Origin: Euryodendron excelsum
Lineage: Eukaryota > Streptophyta > Magnoliopsida > Ericales > Pentaphylacaceae
Assembly (NCBI GenBank): GCA_033060915.1
Contig: CM065378.1
Location: 56,186,501-56,250,500, forward strand
Direction of reading: 5' to 3'
Length of the DNA stretch: 64,000 nucleotides
Part shown: piece by piece, positions 1-12,276 of the stretch
How the letters are laid out: the number at the start of each line of letters is the position of its first letter
Position numbering within the stretch: position 1 is the stretch's first letter
Notes under the pieces: model-generated
Told to the model about the DNA's origin: nothing
The model's database searches: none
Seen by the model: only the letters and a program-made list of their open reading frames with translations
Translations under genes and position numbers: made by a program

Positions 1-459
1 TTTCTATACTTTAAAATTTTTGCTATTGTACCTATCTTTAAATTCGATATGTAACACTTTTTTATGAATCAACAAAAAGGGGGAGAAAGTATTGATATGA
101 AAAAGATGTGAGTATAATACAGATAATTACTTTAATTTTGAAAATATATTGGTGTCTAAGCTTTGAGAAAATCTGGTAGCATTAAGTGCTACATTGTATA
201 AGAAAGGGGGAGCAAATCTTGCTATGCTTAGAACAATTTTTGCTCTGAACCTATCTATCTTGGTTTGATTATCTTGCTCTAAACCTATAAATGCATTGAT
301 ACATTGAGTATAAAAGAAATGAGGAGAAAATCTGGTACTCCTAGCAGGTAACATCTCTTGAGCTAAAATTTTCTAATATTGCACTTTATTAAGTTCGTTA
401 GACAATGAGTATATTGTTCATATTTGTCAAAAAAAATTTATCATAAAAAATGTGGAGAT
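1..459 (+). mobile_element. 3' internal (non-coding) end of an LTR retrotransposon
   Basis: This stretch leads directly into an LTR at 460. It carries G-rich, polypurine-like motifs at about 74-89 (AAAAAGGGGGAGAAAG), 202-217 (GAAAGGGGGAGC) and 316-330 (GAAATGAGGAGAAAA), then AAAAAATGTGGAGA immediately before the LTR, where a polypurine tract is expected. Short runs such as 'ttgctct(g/a)aacctat' recur. No gag or pol similarity is visible. The rest of the element lies before the window start. The copia-type assignment rests only on general resemblance to 3' regions of SIRE-like elements. Confidence 0.5.
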
Positions 460-2118
460 TGTTGACTCAATGAATTAATTTTGATGATAACAAAATGTTG
501 TGTTAAGGATCTAATGACTGTACTTAGTGTGCAAATTATGTTATGCATTAATCTCTCTTAGGATTATAACTTGAACTTTGATATAATGAAGACATTACAA
601 ATCTTGTGTGTGAAGAAGTTTATCAAGCAATGTTGAAGGTTGCCGAGCCACGATGGTTGATTGATGAAGAACCTTACAATAAGATTATATCTATAATCTT
701 ATCTCGAAAAGATTGAAAGTGTTCAAAATAATGAAGATCTCTTGAAAAGGATCTACACAAGACATGGAAGCTTTCTTTAAAGATTTTAAAGATGTCTTAG
801 AAGAATGAAAGACCAGTTGAAGACAAGATCCCAAAACTTAGATGCTTTAATTGAAGATTTGAAGATGTCTTAGATCAATGGAAGATTGGTTGTGATTGAA
901 GAACTCTATAAATGATTAAAATGGAATGAATCCATTTTGAAGAAATTAAAGATATTCTTGAAAATCAATAGGCTTTGAAGAAGTCATTTTAAGCTTTGGA
1001 AGCCTTAGTTGGATGGTTCTTAAAGAGTTTAAAGACTTTGAAAAAGATTGAATAAGACTTGCAAAGGGTTGATGTCTTTGGGTAAAAAAATCAATCCATG
1101 GATTCCAAGGGTTGACACATTGAGACAGTGGCACTGGACAAGAACTCTTTGACAAAAAGGGTCGACCACTTTATCCTAGGAGTCAACACATTGTTCCAGA
1201 ATGCAAAGTCTTGAAGAAGGTCCAAAAAGGGTTAACACATCATTTCTTATCAGTCAACACATTTGGACAGAGCCTTGTTGAAGTTTGGTGAAAATAAAGA
1301 AGGGTCGACTCCTATTTCTAAAGGGTTGACACATTTAGACAGAAAGTTGAGGAAACTAGCACCAAAATAAAAAAGGTCAACACAATCAGAGAAAGGGTCG
1401 ACACATTGGCTATAATGGCTAGTTTTCAAACGGTATGCCAGCACGTTTTCGCATTTAATGTACTCTTAACCACCACCAACAGTTATAATCAATACAAAGC
1501 TATATATACAAGATCTCCACAACATTTATACACAAGAATTTAAGAATTTAAGTATTGAATCTCAAATCAAAGCTGAAAATTCCTGACCTTAAACGCTACA
1601 TTCTATTTGCTGAAGTGATTGGGGTTATTCATTAAGCTACACTTTCTTATCTACTCTTATTGAGAGTTATCTATTGTATAAATCTCATTTATTTCCTATG
1701 GGTGGATTTGTAAACCTGTGAGTTTGAGTGTTTTTAGTAAAAAATACTTGAAAGTTTGAGGAAAGATTGGATAAAATCACTTAGGACTTTGAGATTTTGA
1801 AAAAAAAAAAACTCTTGTAAAAGTAAGTTGGGCACTTGGCAATTAGCACCCACTATGTAAAAAGACTTTTGTATAGTGGTGGAGCTTTCAAGGAAATCTT
1901 GGGGGTGAGGACGTAGGTCGCACGTTGTGGCTGAATATCGATAAATATTAGTGTTCATTTCTGAAGTGTTTTTTTTCTTTCATCTTATAGCTTGCTTGCA
2001 TTGTTCATTCATTTTTGAGTTACTGTTACATTAATTAATTAGTTTTTAATTATATTGTTTGTTATTAATCTTGAGAAACCCAATTCACCCCCTCTTGAGT
2101 TGCATATTTGGGCCAACA
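460..2118 (+). repeat. LTR (3' LTR) of a TGTTG...CAACA retrotransposon family
   Basis: It starts TGTTGACTCAA and ends GGGCCAACA, giving the inverted termini TGTTG/CAACA, and is about 1.66 kb long. The start has 'ttttgatgataacaaa' and the end 'aattcaccccctcttg', both familiar from plant copia-type LTRs. A second copy starts at 62460 with the same order of landmarks, and the last ~220 bp recur in degraded form at 27640-27860. A TATA-like tatatatac lies at 1501-1509. Upstream of it, at about 1060-1405, is a cluster of degenerate GTCGACACA/GTCAACACA motifs. No open reading frame here looks real. Confidence 0.7.
1501..1509 (+). promoter_or_regulatory. Candidate TATA box of the LTR promoter
   Basis: TATATATAC lies about 1.04 kb into the LTR, downstream of the GTCGACACA-type motif cluster. 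The second LTR copy has its TATA-like sequence (63638-63646) at the equivalent place, also after such a cluster. Confidence 0.4.
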
Positions 2119-4545
2119 CGGGTGATGCAGTGGGGTTGCGTTCAATGATAGGTAGGCTGTGACAACAAAGGTGGTGTTCAGTACCGGTAGGCTGATGGGG
2201 TTCGTGGCATGGTGGGTGAAGCAGTGGATTTCAACCATGTCTATATGTGGAAAGGAGAAGAAAGTTAGGGAAGAAGAAAGTAAAAAATGAAAAAAATTAT
2301 TTTGAAGGGTAAAATTGTATTTTTGAAGACCCATTTTGAAAGGATTTTTGTCCTAGTCACATGCATTGGCATATGTCTTATACACACAATTTGATTTAGC
2401 AATTTTCGTTCATTTTGTATAAAAATTTAAATTACAAGGAAGTTAGTGTTCAGTTTTTTACCGGCAATGTTATCTGATTCATTGAATTTTAGAAGGTAAA
2501 ATGTAATTATCCTATGAAAGAACTACTGTATATAATTAAGTAAACTGTACTATAGACAAGGGTGCATAAGTGACCCGACAGAACTAAAAACTGAACCAAA
2601 CACAACACATCGATTTGGTTTTGTTTGGTTGTTAGGACACTTCGGTTCAGTCGTGGTTCGTATTTTTGAAGAACCGATCACATCGGTTTTGTTCTGAGTT
2701 GGCTAGCTAGAAAAATAAACCAACCTGATAGCCGAACGTCGTAGAATCAAGGTAGAACCGTCTACTCCCATAGAGTGCAAACAAGAAAAACAGTCATTCC
2801 CAAACTCTTGCTCCACATGCAAATGGAGATGGAATGGCATATGGTTTGACTTCTTTAGGGTTCCAAAAGATTGTCTTCAAGTGAAGAACAAATGATTGCA
2901 GTGATGATTTCCATTGTTCATTATTAAGGTCTTAATCCTTTAATAAATTGCTTAGAGATTTTTGTTATAATTGTCTTCATTTATGAGAGCAAATTAAACG
3001 AAAGGCAACACCTTAAAGATTCTGGGTGGGGAGAGAGAGACTTTGGTTTCTTGTTATTTTATTCTATTGAATTTGTGGGGTTTTCTTTTTCTGATCCAAA
3101 TGAAACATTATATATATACGCATATATATAAATATATAAGTTTTACATCAAAGAGAAAACCAACAAAACAATTATAAACCAACTGAACACAATTACAAGT
3201 CATAGTATAAGCAGACTTCAAATGTTGAAGCAAAAACTAGGAATATAGAACCCTATCTCAGTCTTCTGTTCAACTAAGCTTGGATTTTATGCTTGGGAGG
3301 CCAAGAGCAAGGGCACCATAAAAGATAAAGATTTTTTGCAAAGGATATTTTGAAGAGAAATTAAATTCAAGGGTTTTTTTTTTTTAATGAAAATAGGGCG
3401 GCCAAGTCACCCCTGGCTAAGCCAAAGGCATAGGATTGTTTATTAGGTTCAACTATCTACCGTTGCAAACTGTCTACAGTAAGTTAAATGGAAGCTATTG
3501 GGTTGTTTACGCCTTCTTATATGGTTGTCTTAAGTCCTTTCTTCTTTCTAGCCCAACCCCACATCTCTTAAGATCACAACATATAGGTCATGTTTTTATG
3601 ATATAAGAGCCTCAGGTGAGAGCATTGCCCGTGGGCCAGATGAACAATTTTGGACTTTCTTACTTTGTATAAGACTTCTTTGTGAATAGGAAAATAAGGC
3701 AGAGCACGGTATTCTTACCGCCTTACCGACTGACGTGGTGGACCAACGTGGAAGAATTTTGCTTGGACTCGATATCCACCTTTACCTTGATGTGGAATTA
3801 GTGAAATTAAAAAGAAAAAAAAAGCCAAAAAGTTAATAAAGATGGAAACAAAAGGTCATTAACCATTAGGAAATAACTCGACCCAACAGTCAATCAACAA
3901 GGAGGGAGGCCAATGCATTCAACGATAGATAACTCGACCCGATGATCATCGCTCACAAATTAAAAATACCGCTGACAATTAGTTTGATGCCTGTAAGTGC
4001 CTCGAATTGAATTTTTTGTTTCAATTGGTTTGCATATTTAGAAGTAATTTATTGCTTCAAAGAAAATTTTGCTTTTAAGTTTTACCTTGAATGAAAATAA
4101 AATAACAAACCTACATCGGAAAGGCTAACAAGCCCATACCAGGCTTTTGTGTTTGGATGATGACTGGCAATCTCTTTGGGCTTCTCTATTTGTTTGATTT
4201 AGATTGAAATTTTCCAAGTGGGAGAGTTATATTGTTAGATAATTGTTTAAATCGATTGATAGATTGCTTTGTGAAGAGCAAAAGAAAGACTTAGATGAGC
4301 TATGGTGGGTGGTTTGGGAGTATTTGGAGTTGTAGGTATCCTTCAATATTCAAATGCCAAGAGAGTTTCCAACCCTAGAACGATTACACGCAAAGAGGAC
4401 GATGAAGCGGAAAATTTTAGTTGTAGAAAAAATTTTCCTATATTTTTTTATGTATTTTTCTCATGTTTCCTTTCACAAGTTCCCTTCTCAAGGCTAAACT
4501 GAGTCTCGTATAATTGCCAATTCAGCCGGTTCAAATATTCAGTAA
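2119..4545. other. Intergenic DNA with hAT-like fragments; no gene seen
   Basis: No convincing reading frame. About 2560-2770 holds 'cggttcagt', 'aaccgatca' and 'tcggttttg' motifs in both orientations, typical of degraded non-autonomous hAT-like elements. A short TA-rich run is at 3107-3140. The remainder is unassigned AT-rich sequence. Confidence 0.4.
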
Positions 4546-4550
4546 ACATT

Positions 4551-6006
4551 TGTTGGAAAAAAATTGTATAATATTTTTCATATAAACTGTAGCCATAATA
4601 AAATGAAATTAAAAATAATGAATAATGTGTATGTAATAATGTGATATGGCATACTAAACAATTCATAGGCGATATTACAATAAAATATGCAATGAAAAAT
4701 ATATCAAGTCGAGTGTTGCACACTTTCTCATTAAGACAGATTCGCCCCCCACATAGGTGCCCATGGGATTAACAAGTGTCTATCTCTAGGATAAAATGAT
4801 CACAACACTGAATAAATAGCACTACAATATTTAGGTCCAGCAAATGTAAACGTCAGATTCTACTCTCTCCATATACAGTATGAATGCAATATGTATGAAG
4901 GAAAACATAAGAAATTTTTTGTCTAATTCAACATAGAATTATGATAGTAAATTTCATACAGAAACCCACACCGTTTCTGACAAAATTAATATGGTATGAT
5001 AATGAAAAGATAGTATTTCTTACATTAAAAATATACCGCAATTCTGTAGAATTTTAACACAAAAATTCAATACAGAAACACATAACAAAATGATTAAATT
5101 TTCCCAGAAATTCATCACACAGCACATAAAGATATTCATCTGAAAACACAATTGGTAAAATAAAGAATTAACCGGATAAAAACCTGGACAGAAATTCATA
5201 CAGAATTTTCAATTCAAAAAGTGATGAAGTTCAGAAGTCGCCTAGAATAGTTGCCAGAATTTGGGCAGCACTTTATTAGAATTTGGTTATAGCCGCAGCA
5301 GTTTGTCGGAGTGAGAGTGAGAGAGAGAGACGACACAAAATATATATATTTTAAAATTCCTTTATTTAATTCGAAGGGGGATTCTTTCTATATATAGAAA
5401 GATTTGTACCCCTTTAAAAAGGTGCTAGCCAAACGCACCCTTAAGAAGGGTCGCGACTGTTGGAATTAAATTTGAACTTCAACCGGTTCGGTTCCCACCC
5501 GGTTCACACACATCTAGTTCAAACCGCATTTAAAAATTAATTATTAAACCGGACGAAGTTTTTTTAATATTATTTTAATTGCACCCACACTTGAACCCGA
5601 ACCAGAACCAAGCTGAGCCAACCAGACGGACGAGCAGGCGGCGGCGCGCACATGTGTGAAGTATTTGGTCAATCCATGGGTTCCATAGATCCTCCCTCTT
5701 CCACAAAAGTGGGGTGCCCCTTGGGACCCAAACCCATTTCTAAATCTAGGTTTTATATACCGATTAATTTTTTAATAGAAAATCAATGTGGGACAAGCCT
5801 TTAGTTCCACTTAATAGCCATACTCAAAGTACCTACTTTGGAGACCATTATCTCATTCAAACCTTCATGGATTTGAGTAAGTAGATATTTGTTCTTCGTC
5901 TCCTCTTGGAGGAGAATACAAAGCACCTTGGACCCACTAAAAAGGACATGTGAGTCCCACCTTAACAATGACGCAAAGTTGGTGTGTCACACCAAATATT
6001 TCGACA
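4551..6006 (-). repeat. 3' LTR of the LARD-like element
   Basis: On the minus strand it runs TGTCGAAAT...TTCCAACA, 1456 bp. Landmarks shared with the copies at 10859-12271 and 56691-58129 are a GGCGGCGGCGCG-type GC-rich patch near 5640, 'aatcaatgtgggacaagcc' near 5785 and a CTATATATAG TATA-like sequence near 5390. The left flank ACATT pairs with the right flank of the partner LTR. Confidence 0.8.
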
Positions 6007-6018
6007 ATCCCCCACATG
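6007..6018 (-). other. Polypurine tract of the LARD-like element
   Basis: Read on the minus strand this is CATGTGGGGGAT, directly before the TG of the 3' LTR, where plus-strand DNA synthesis would be primed. It also fixes the orientation of the element. Confidence 0.6.
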
Positions 6019-8290
6019 AATGAGATTAGCCGTCAAAAAATAATGCATAAAGAAATGCAGATGCACAAATATAAAAAAGAGAGTAGAGCGGAAAAGTAAC
6101 CGCATTAGGAAATGTGGCTTTTGGCTTTGAACCTTCCTTAGTGAAATATTATCGGGTTTATTGGCTGACCAGTGAACATGATATTTTGAATTGTTCTGTC
6201 GTTTGTATAAATTGAGACAACAACAGTACTCACACGGTTTCTTCCCTATCCAAGTTTGATTTTTCAGTTGTGCTCGTTTTGGCCCTGAACGATCCTAGTA
6301 TTCATGAGTGCATTTAAAGAATTAAAGCCTTTGCAATTCTCATACAAGCGGCCCCTTCTCACTCATATAAATGATTTCTTATAGAAGGGGCAGATATACA
6401 TACTCCACTTGGTATCCAAGTAATAAGAATCATTAAAAGCATAGGCTTATTAGTATAAGTAGCCTACCCTACTCGTTCTATATTAAAAGTTGTAACTTAT
6501 CCTAACAATATTTTAGGTAATCAATATTTTGCCATAGAATTAGGCAATGGAACAAAGTTCCCCATTGATTTATACTAAGTCGTCCTTAATTCAGTTGTCC
6601 CGTTGAACCTAGATCTTGGGATCTCCAGTCAACTAGGTTAGATTGCCACTAAGGTAACTTTTAAGATAATAGGCTTTAATGCCTAATCCTCTCGATGAAT
6701 GAATTTCGATCTCTTACTAGGCCTAATAGTAAGATGATCTCCCAATATCCTTTGGTTAAATTATTAATCAATGAATATTACATTCCTGTGATTAATGACC
6801 TTTAACAAATATGTTTGTTGTGTTTTGTCATTATCAAGAATTCTCTGTGTCTTAAGATGTTTAAGAAGTCACTTGATACTTCTTCCCTAACTCCTGATTC
6901 CTCCGCAAAATCTGGTTATTTACTTCCATTGCGAGAATTTCTTAAGAAATTAATACACTTCTTTTAAGACTTTATCCATTTATGGATTTAACGTCTTCTG
7001 ATCCATAAATCCAATTTTCACTATGTATCCTCTCTAGTACTTTTGGATGTATATGTGATCATTACTCATTTGTAGCACAAGGCTATCACCTTCTAGTGGA
7101 TTAACCTTGGGTTTAAATAAAATACTTTATTCCTGTCAAGATATGTTTACCCTTGCCACTTGTGTGAACTCATATCGCGAAGTCACAACTACTGAGACTA
7201 GATCTCGTCACATATCTATTAAGTATTTGAATTTAGACTCTACTCCTTGAACTATTTGGATAATCTCATTATTAAATCCATCAGGCAGATCATCTGTTAC
7301 CCATTTAGTTTTACCTTTATGTAAACTATTATTGCGGTTCAGATATAACGAAACTCCGTACATCTCTTTACTTTACTAAAGTTATCGAGATTGCACTTAG
7401 TTCTTTTTCTCTTGAGGTTTCACCTCTGACTTTAAAATTTAGAAACGTTCGGATCAATCACTCCTTCCTTTATTTATCTGGAACTATTCTTCCTTCCAAC
7501 CATAGACTTAGAGTCTTGGATCTCTTGCTAATTCATAAAGTCTTCAAGGCTCTTAGAGTGAAAAGTAAATGCACAAGGAAGTCCATTCTTAAAGAATGTC
7601 CCACTTTTAGAATTAGAAAATACTCTCTCGAATGATTCTAGAGTATTAGATGGATTATCGTCTACCACGGCATTCACATGCACAGCTGTGTTTAAGCAGA
7701 CCGAGGAATAAACCCTCACACGATTTTATAACTTAGATTACGGATAACCCGAGTTATAATTCTGTCCATGTTAACATAGTGTTCTGTGAGGTGTCCTAAT
7801 GAGAACATGTGTTTGAGAAAACAAAGCTTCCCTCCACATTTTCTGAATTATTCAAAATTTAACAAAGTAGTACACATCAACTCAATGAAGAGTTAGATTT
7901 CATTTTTCCATCAAGTTACTGAATCAACTAGGTGTTTATAGACAAACAAATATGAACGTTAAGCTACTGAAACTACATCGTCACCATGTCCAATACCTTT
8001 TACTCGTTTACTATATTCATTCTCACACTCATTTGAACATTATAACATGTGCATTGATTACTTTAAGTATACTATTCTGGTAGTACCATTAGGAACGTGG
8101 ATAACTATAAGTATACTATTTGATGGTACCTTCTTAAGTTCATTATATTTTAAAGAACACTATGAAATACAATCAACACATGACAATTAATATAAAAGTT
8201 AGATATGTCACTACTATCACAAATATAGATATACATAGATATATATATGGTCACTAAAAGTGTTCCAAGGTTAGAAACTAAACAAATTAT
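6019..8290 (-). other. Non-coding internal region of the LARD-like element (3' part)
   Basis: About 2.3 kb of AT-rich sequence with stops in all frames and no recognised protein motif. The short minus-strand frame at 7528-7719 shows no family features. A large internal region without coding capacity between intact LTRs is the defining feature of LARD-type elements. Confidence 0.5.
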
Positions 8291-9752
8291 CATACTGATT
8301 GTGCTTCAAAAGTGCAATTATAAAGCTTTAACTAGTGCTTTGTTAGTGTTAGTTTATGATTTTATATGTCTTTTTAGTTATGTCTTAGTACTAACTAAGT
8401 TTATTATGCTTTGTATAGGTTTTGAGCATAAATGGAAGGATTTCGGATACATTTCGGACATAGGTTTTAAGAGGATGCTGTTAGAGTACAAGCCACTGAA
8501 GTTGTGGTACAAGCTGTTGAAGAACGCGGAGCTAAAACTTTGGAAGGTCATATCTCTCAAACCAAGAAGGCTATTAGGATCCATAATATGTCGATTCCAT
8601 ACAACTTTTCGAGATCTACAACTTTCGTGAAGGCACACTAATCATCCGGGGACCTATCTGGACAGGCAGTGGCCGCGTTGGTGAAACTGCAAAAAATTAA
8701 CCAAGTGTGGAAGGCCATTCGAAAGCCGTCTAGACGCTCCCCACCGCAGGCCAAAAACCTGTTAGGGTTAAAATTAAGGTCTTTTTAAGCCCATATGAGT
8801 TTTTTTAAGTGGGAGAGAGTTAGGAAACTTTATAGAAAGTTAGTAAACCCTAGAATTAGAGTAGTTTTAGGAGTATTAGTAGTTTTAAAGATCTTTATAC
8901 CTTTCAAGAATCCTAATTTTTGTATTCATTCAGTTTTTCTTCATATTCAAGATTTGATATTCTTTTAATTGTTGCAAGCTTTCAATATACTTTTCATGTG
9001 CTTTCTTATGGCTTTAAGTTGCTAAATCTTTTTCTTAGCATGGATTGAAAAGGTAAGTAGGTTACATGTAGAGATTCAAGATAGTTATTTATTTTTCAAG
9101 ATTTCAAGATCTTGAACCAAGATTTATTTTCTTGCCCATGAATATCTTCGAAAACAATATTCTTGATCATATCTAGCATATATGTATAGACTGATATGCA
9201 AGTAGGGATACGTATACCTAGAATTTCTGATAAGGATATTGATTATAATTGCATATATATTCCTATTAGGAGTACTTTAGAAATCTACTGTTCTTGATTA
9301 AGCTTCAAACATACTTTGTAGACAGGTTTACAAACTGGGACAGGTATGAATGGGACCCTAGTATGAACACTAGTAAATAACAGAATATCAACTCCAAAAG
9401 GGTAATCAAATCTTGAGATTCTTTACTCACAGCTATCTTGGGAACCTACTTGTAGGCCTATTAACTGGATCAATCCTGCCAAGACTTTTTGCTTATTGTT
9501 ATTTTATCAAGCTTTCTTAGTATAAATTTATTTTTATTGCCTAAAATAATTTCTCAAACCAAATCTCAAATCGAAATTTTCTTTTACATTCTAAAGTTGT
9601 TTTTCTTGAGAGTTCTACTTTCCCAAAGTGAGTTTTACTAAATTCCATCCATATTCTCTATGGTTCGACCTCGGACTTACCGAGATATTATTACTGCATC
9701 ACAACCGTACACTAGCGGATATAAATTGCACTATTCAGGAGCGATCACATAC
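8291..9752 (+). mobile_element. Ty3/gypsy-type solo LTR (8296-9747) with CATAC target duplications
   Basis: The segment begins TGATTGTGC and ends GCGATCA, so the termini are TGAT/ATCA, and it is flanked on both sides by CATAC (8291-8295 and 9748-9752). Near its end it has 'ggttcgacctcgg', 'taccgag' and 'cgtacac', a pattern I associate with the 3' ends of Tat/Athila-type gypsy LTRs. No internal region or second LTR is present, so it is a solo LTR left by recombination. It interrupts the internal region of the older LARD-like element. The reading frame at 8247-8630 crosses its border and is not a gene. Confidence 0.75.
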
Positions 9753-9842
9753 TAACCAAATTAACTATACTAAAACATAGCTGGAAACTAGTAAAGACTA
9801 GATGATCCTTCAAACGAGGAACTCTCAATCACTACCAACACA

Positions 9843-10215
9843 AGATCAAGCGTCATCTTTCGCACGCGCTTGAGGGTGTTTGGCCGATAAGGAGAGTCCA
9901 CATTGTAAGAACCCTCGGGTTGTGCTAGAAGCCTCAACCTCTGGAAGCAAGCAGGACACGGGACGCTCTTGCAAGCGGTGCATCGAATCTTTCTCGTAGT
10001 AGTTTCGATAGTGCCTCTGTCCTACCTCATTCGGTCTAATCACCTGCTCTAGTGGAATAGGCAGTGCCATTAGCCTAGAAAGAACAACGTCCTCTGAGCT
10101 ATGAAGATGATACATCATGTGTAACACAAGAGGATCCGTTGGTTGTGCAGGATTCTCTGACTCATCCTCACCAAACTAGTTCTAACCCACCTCTTCCCAA
10201 ATGTCCATCATGTGA
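9843..10215 (-). pseudogene. Degraded ORF of unknown function inside the LARD-like element
   Basis: A minus-strand frame of 93 codons (from ATG at 10127) continues upstream, with two TAG stops, to an ATG-ATG near 10210. The product is charged, with histidine- and arginine-containing stretches (YRNYYEKDSMHR, QARAKDD), no membrane segment and no signal peptide. It lies in the 5' half of the internal region, where gag would sit, but it has no zinc knuckle and no gag motif I recognise. The upstream TAG codons could be decayed TGG or CAG codons. It may be a remnant of a short element-encoded protein or chance. I assign no function. Confidence 0.3.
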
Positions 10216-10858
10216 ACTACAAATAAATGGTAATATTCTTATGATTATAAATCATAGAATAACACAAATTTAATTTCTTACAAGAAATTAAAGACTCTAG
10301 CAATTAAATTTGCTAATACACGAAATATCATATGCTCATATTCTTAAAGTTAGAAACTATAGAATAATACCATTTTAATTTCTCAAATGAAATTAAAAAC
10401 TCTACTAATAAAAATTGTTCAACCACAAAGTCATGTTTTTACCAAAAATACATAAGCATAGCAAGACAAACAACGTGTAGCATTTAAGATACATAAAGAT
10501 GTAATGATACAACTTATCATGCTAAATATGCAATGAAAATAGAACTTTAACAAATTAACAACTACTACGCAAGTTAAGTTCATCACAACATTAGGATTCA
10601 TGTCAAGTGCTGTGTAATACGAAACTCAAGTTTTTAGATTTATAAGAGGTTCATTTCAGAGATGAACAATCGCTTTCTAAACGGCAAATAAAATAAATTT
10701 AGAGCCTTAGAAATATGAAAACTTTACATTACTGTCAAATCTGAATTCACACATGACTATAAACATCCTATACTCAACAACACACAATCACATGCAACTT
10801 CACAGTATTACTACATATGAAAAACACATACAAGTAAAAACACAATCTGTCTTAATAT

Positions 10859-12271
10859 TATTGAAAAAAATATTGTATAATGTTTCCCATATAAACTGTA
10901 GCCATAATAAAGTAAAATTAAAAATAATGAATAATGTGTATGTAATAATGTGACATGGCATATCAAACAATTCATAGGCGATAATGCAATAAAATATGCA
11001 ATGAAAGGTAGATTAAGTCGAGTGTTGCACACTCTCTCATTAAGACAGATTCGCCCTCCACACAGGTGCCCATGGGATTAACGGATGTCTATCTCCAGGA
11101 TAAAATGATCACACTACTAATAAGTAGCACTATAATATTCAGGTCTAGCAAATGCAAACGTCATATTCTACTCTCTCCATGTACAGTATAAATGCAATAT
11201 GTATTACGAAAAACATAAGAAATTTTCTGTCTAATTCAACATAGAATTATGACAGTAAATTTCATATAGAAATCTACATCGTTTCTGACAAAATAAATAT
11301 AGTATGATAATGAAAATATAGTATTTCCTATGCTGAAAATATACAACAATTTTGTAGAATTTTAACGCAGAAATTCAATACAGAAATACAGAACAAAGTA
11401 ATTGAATTTTCACAAAAATTCATTACATAGTACATAAATATTATCATCTGAAAACACGATCGGTAAAATAAAGAATTAATCGGATAAAAAACCTAGACAG
11501 AAATTCGTACAGAATTATTAAGTCAGAAAGTGATGAAATTCAGAAATCGCCTGAAACAGTTGCCGGAATCTAGGCAGCACATCGCCGGAATCTAGTCGTC
11601 GCCGCAGCAGTTCGTCGGAGCGTGAGAACAAGACAAAGAGACGAAACAAAATATATATATTTTAAAATTCCTCTATTTAATTCAGAGGGGGATTCTTTCT
11701 ATATATAAAAAGATTCGCGCCTCTTCGAGGTGCCAGCCAAATGCGTCCTTAGGAAGGGTCGCAACCGTTGGAATTAAATTTGAACTTGAATCGGTTCGGT
11801 TCCTGCCCGGTTCACACACATTTGGTTCAGACCACATCCAAAAATTAAATATTAAATCGGCCCAAACCTTTTTAATATTATTTTAGTTGCACCCACACTC
11901 GAGCAGGCCGGGCTGGCGGCGGCGCGGGCGTTTGGAGTATTGGGTCAATCTATGGATTCCACAAGTCCTTTCCCTTCCACAAAAGTGGAATGCCCTTTAG
12001 GGTCCAAACTCATCTCTAAATCTAGGTTTTATATTTTTTAATAGAAAATCAATGTGGGACAAGCCTTTAGTTCCACTCAATAACCATACTCAAAGTATCT
12101 ACTTTGAAACCATTATCTCATTCAAACCTCCATAGATTTGAGCAGGTAAATGTTTGTTCTTCATCTCCTCGTGAAAGAGAATATAAAGCACCTTAAACCC
12201 ACTAAAAAGGACATGTGAGTCTCAACTTAACAATGATTTAAAGTTGATGTGTCACACTAAATATTTCAACA
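10859..12271 (-). repeat. 5' LTR of the LARD-like element
   Basis: A 1413-bp copy in the same orientation as 4551-6006, ending on the plus strand in ATTTCAACA. Its inner terminus has decayed from TGTTG to TATTG. The right flank is ACATT, identical to the left flank of the partner LTR. A GGCGGCGGCGCGGG patch is at about 11914. No primer-binding site is recognisable immediately inside it. Confidence 0.75.
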
Positions 12272-12276
12272 ACATT

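Larger units (their letters stand above)
4546..12276 (-). mobile_element. Complete LARD-like LTR retrotransposon with target duplications
   Basis: Two direct LTR copies, 4551-6006 and 10859-12271, bound about 4.85 kb of internal DNA. The 5 bp outside both ends are identical (ACATT at 4546-4550 and 12272-12276), so this is a single insertion, not two solo LTRs. Minus orientation is set by the G-rich tract (plus strand ATCCCCCACATG) abutting the inner end of the LTR at 6007. After subtracting the nested solo LTR the element is about 6.3 kb. I see no protease, reverse transcriptase, RNase H or integrase motif, and no clear primer-binding site next to 10858. In a ~270-bp stretch the LTRs differ at roughly one site in ten by eye, so it is old. 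It is non-autonomous or fully decayed. Confidence 0.8.

Noticed and set aside
460..2118. Solo LTR
   Set aside because: A polypurine tract and 3'-type internal sequence directly precede it, so it is better read as a 3' LTR whose element extends before the window.
8247..8630. 127-codon plus frame as a small membrane protein
   Set aside because: It crosses the CATAC border of a solo LTR (8291-8296), so it is a chance frame.
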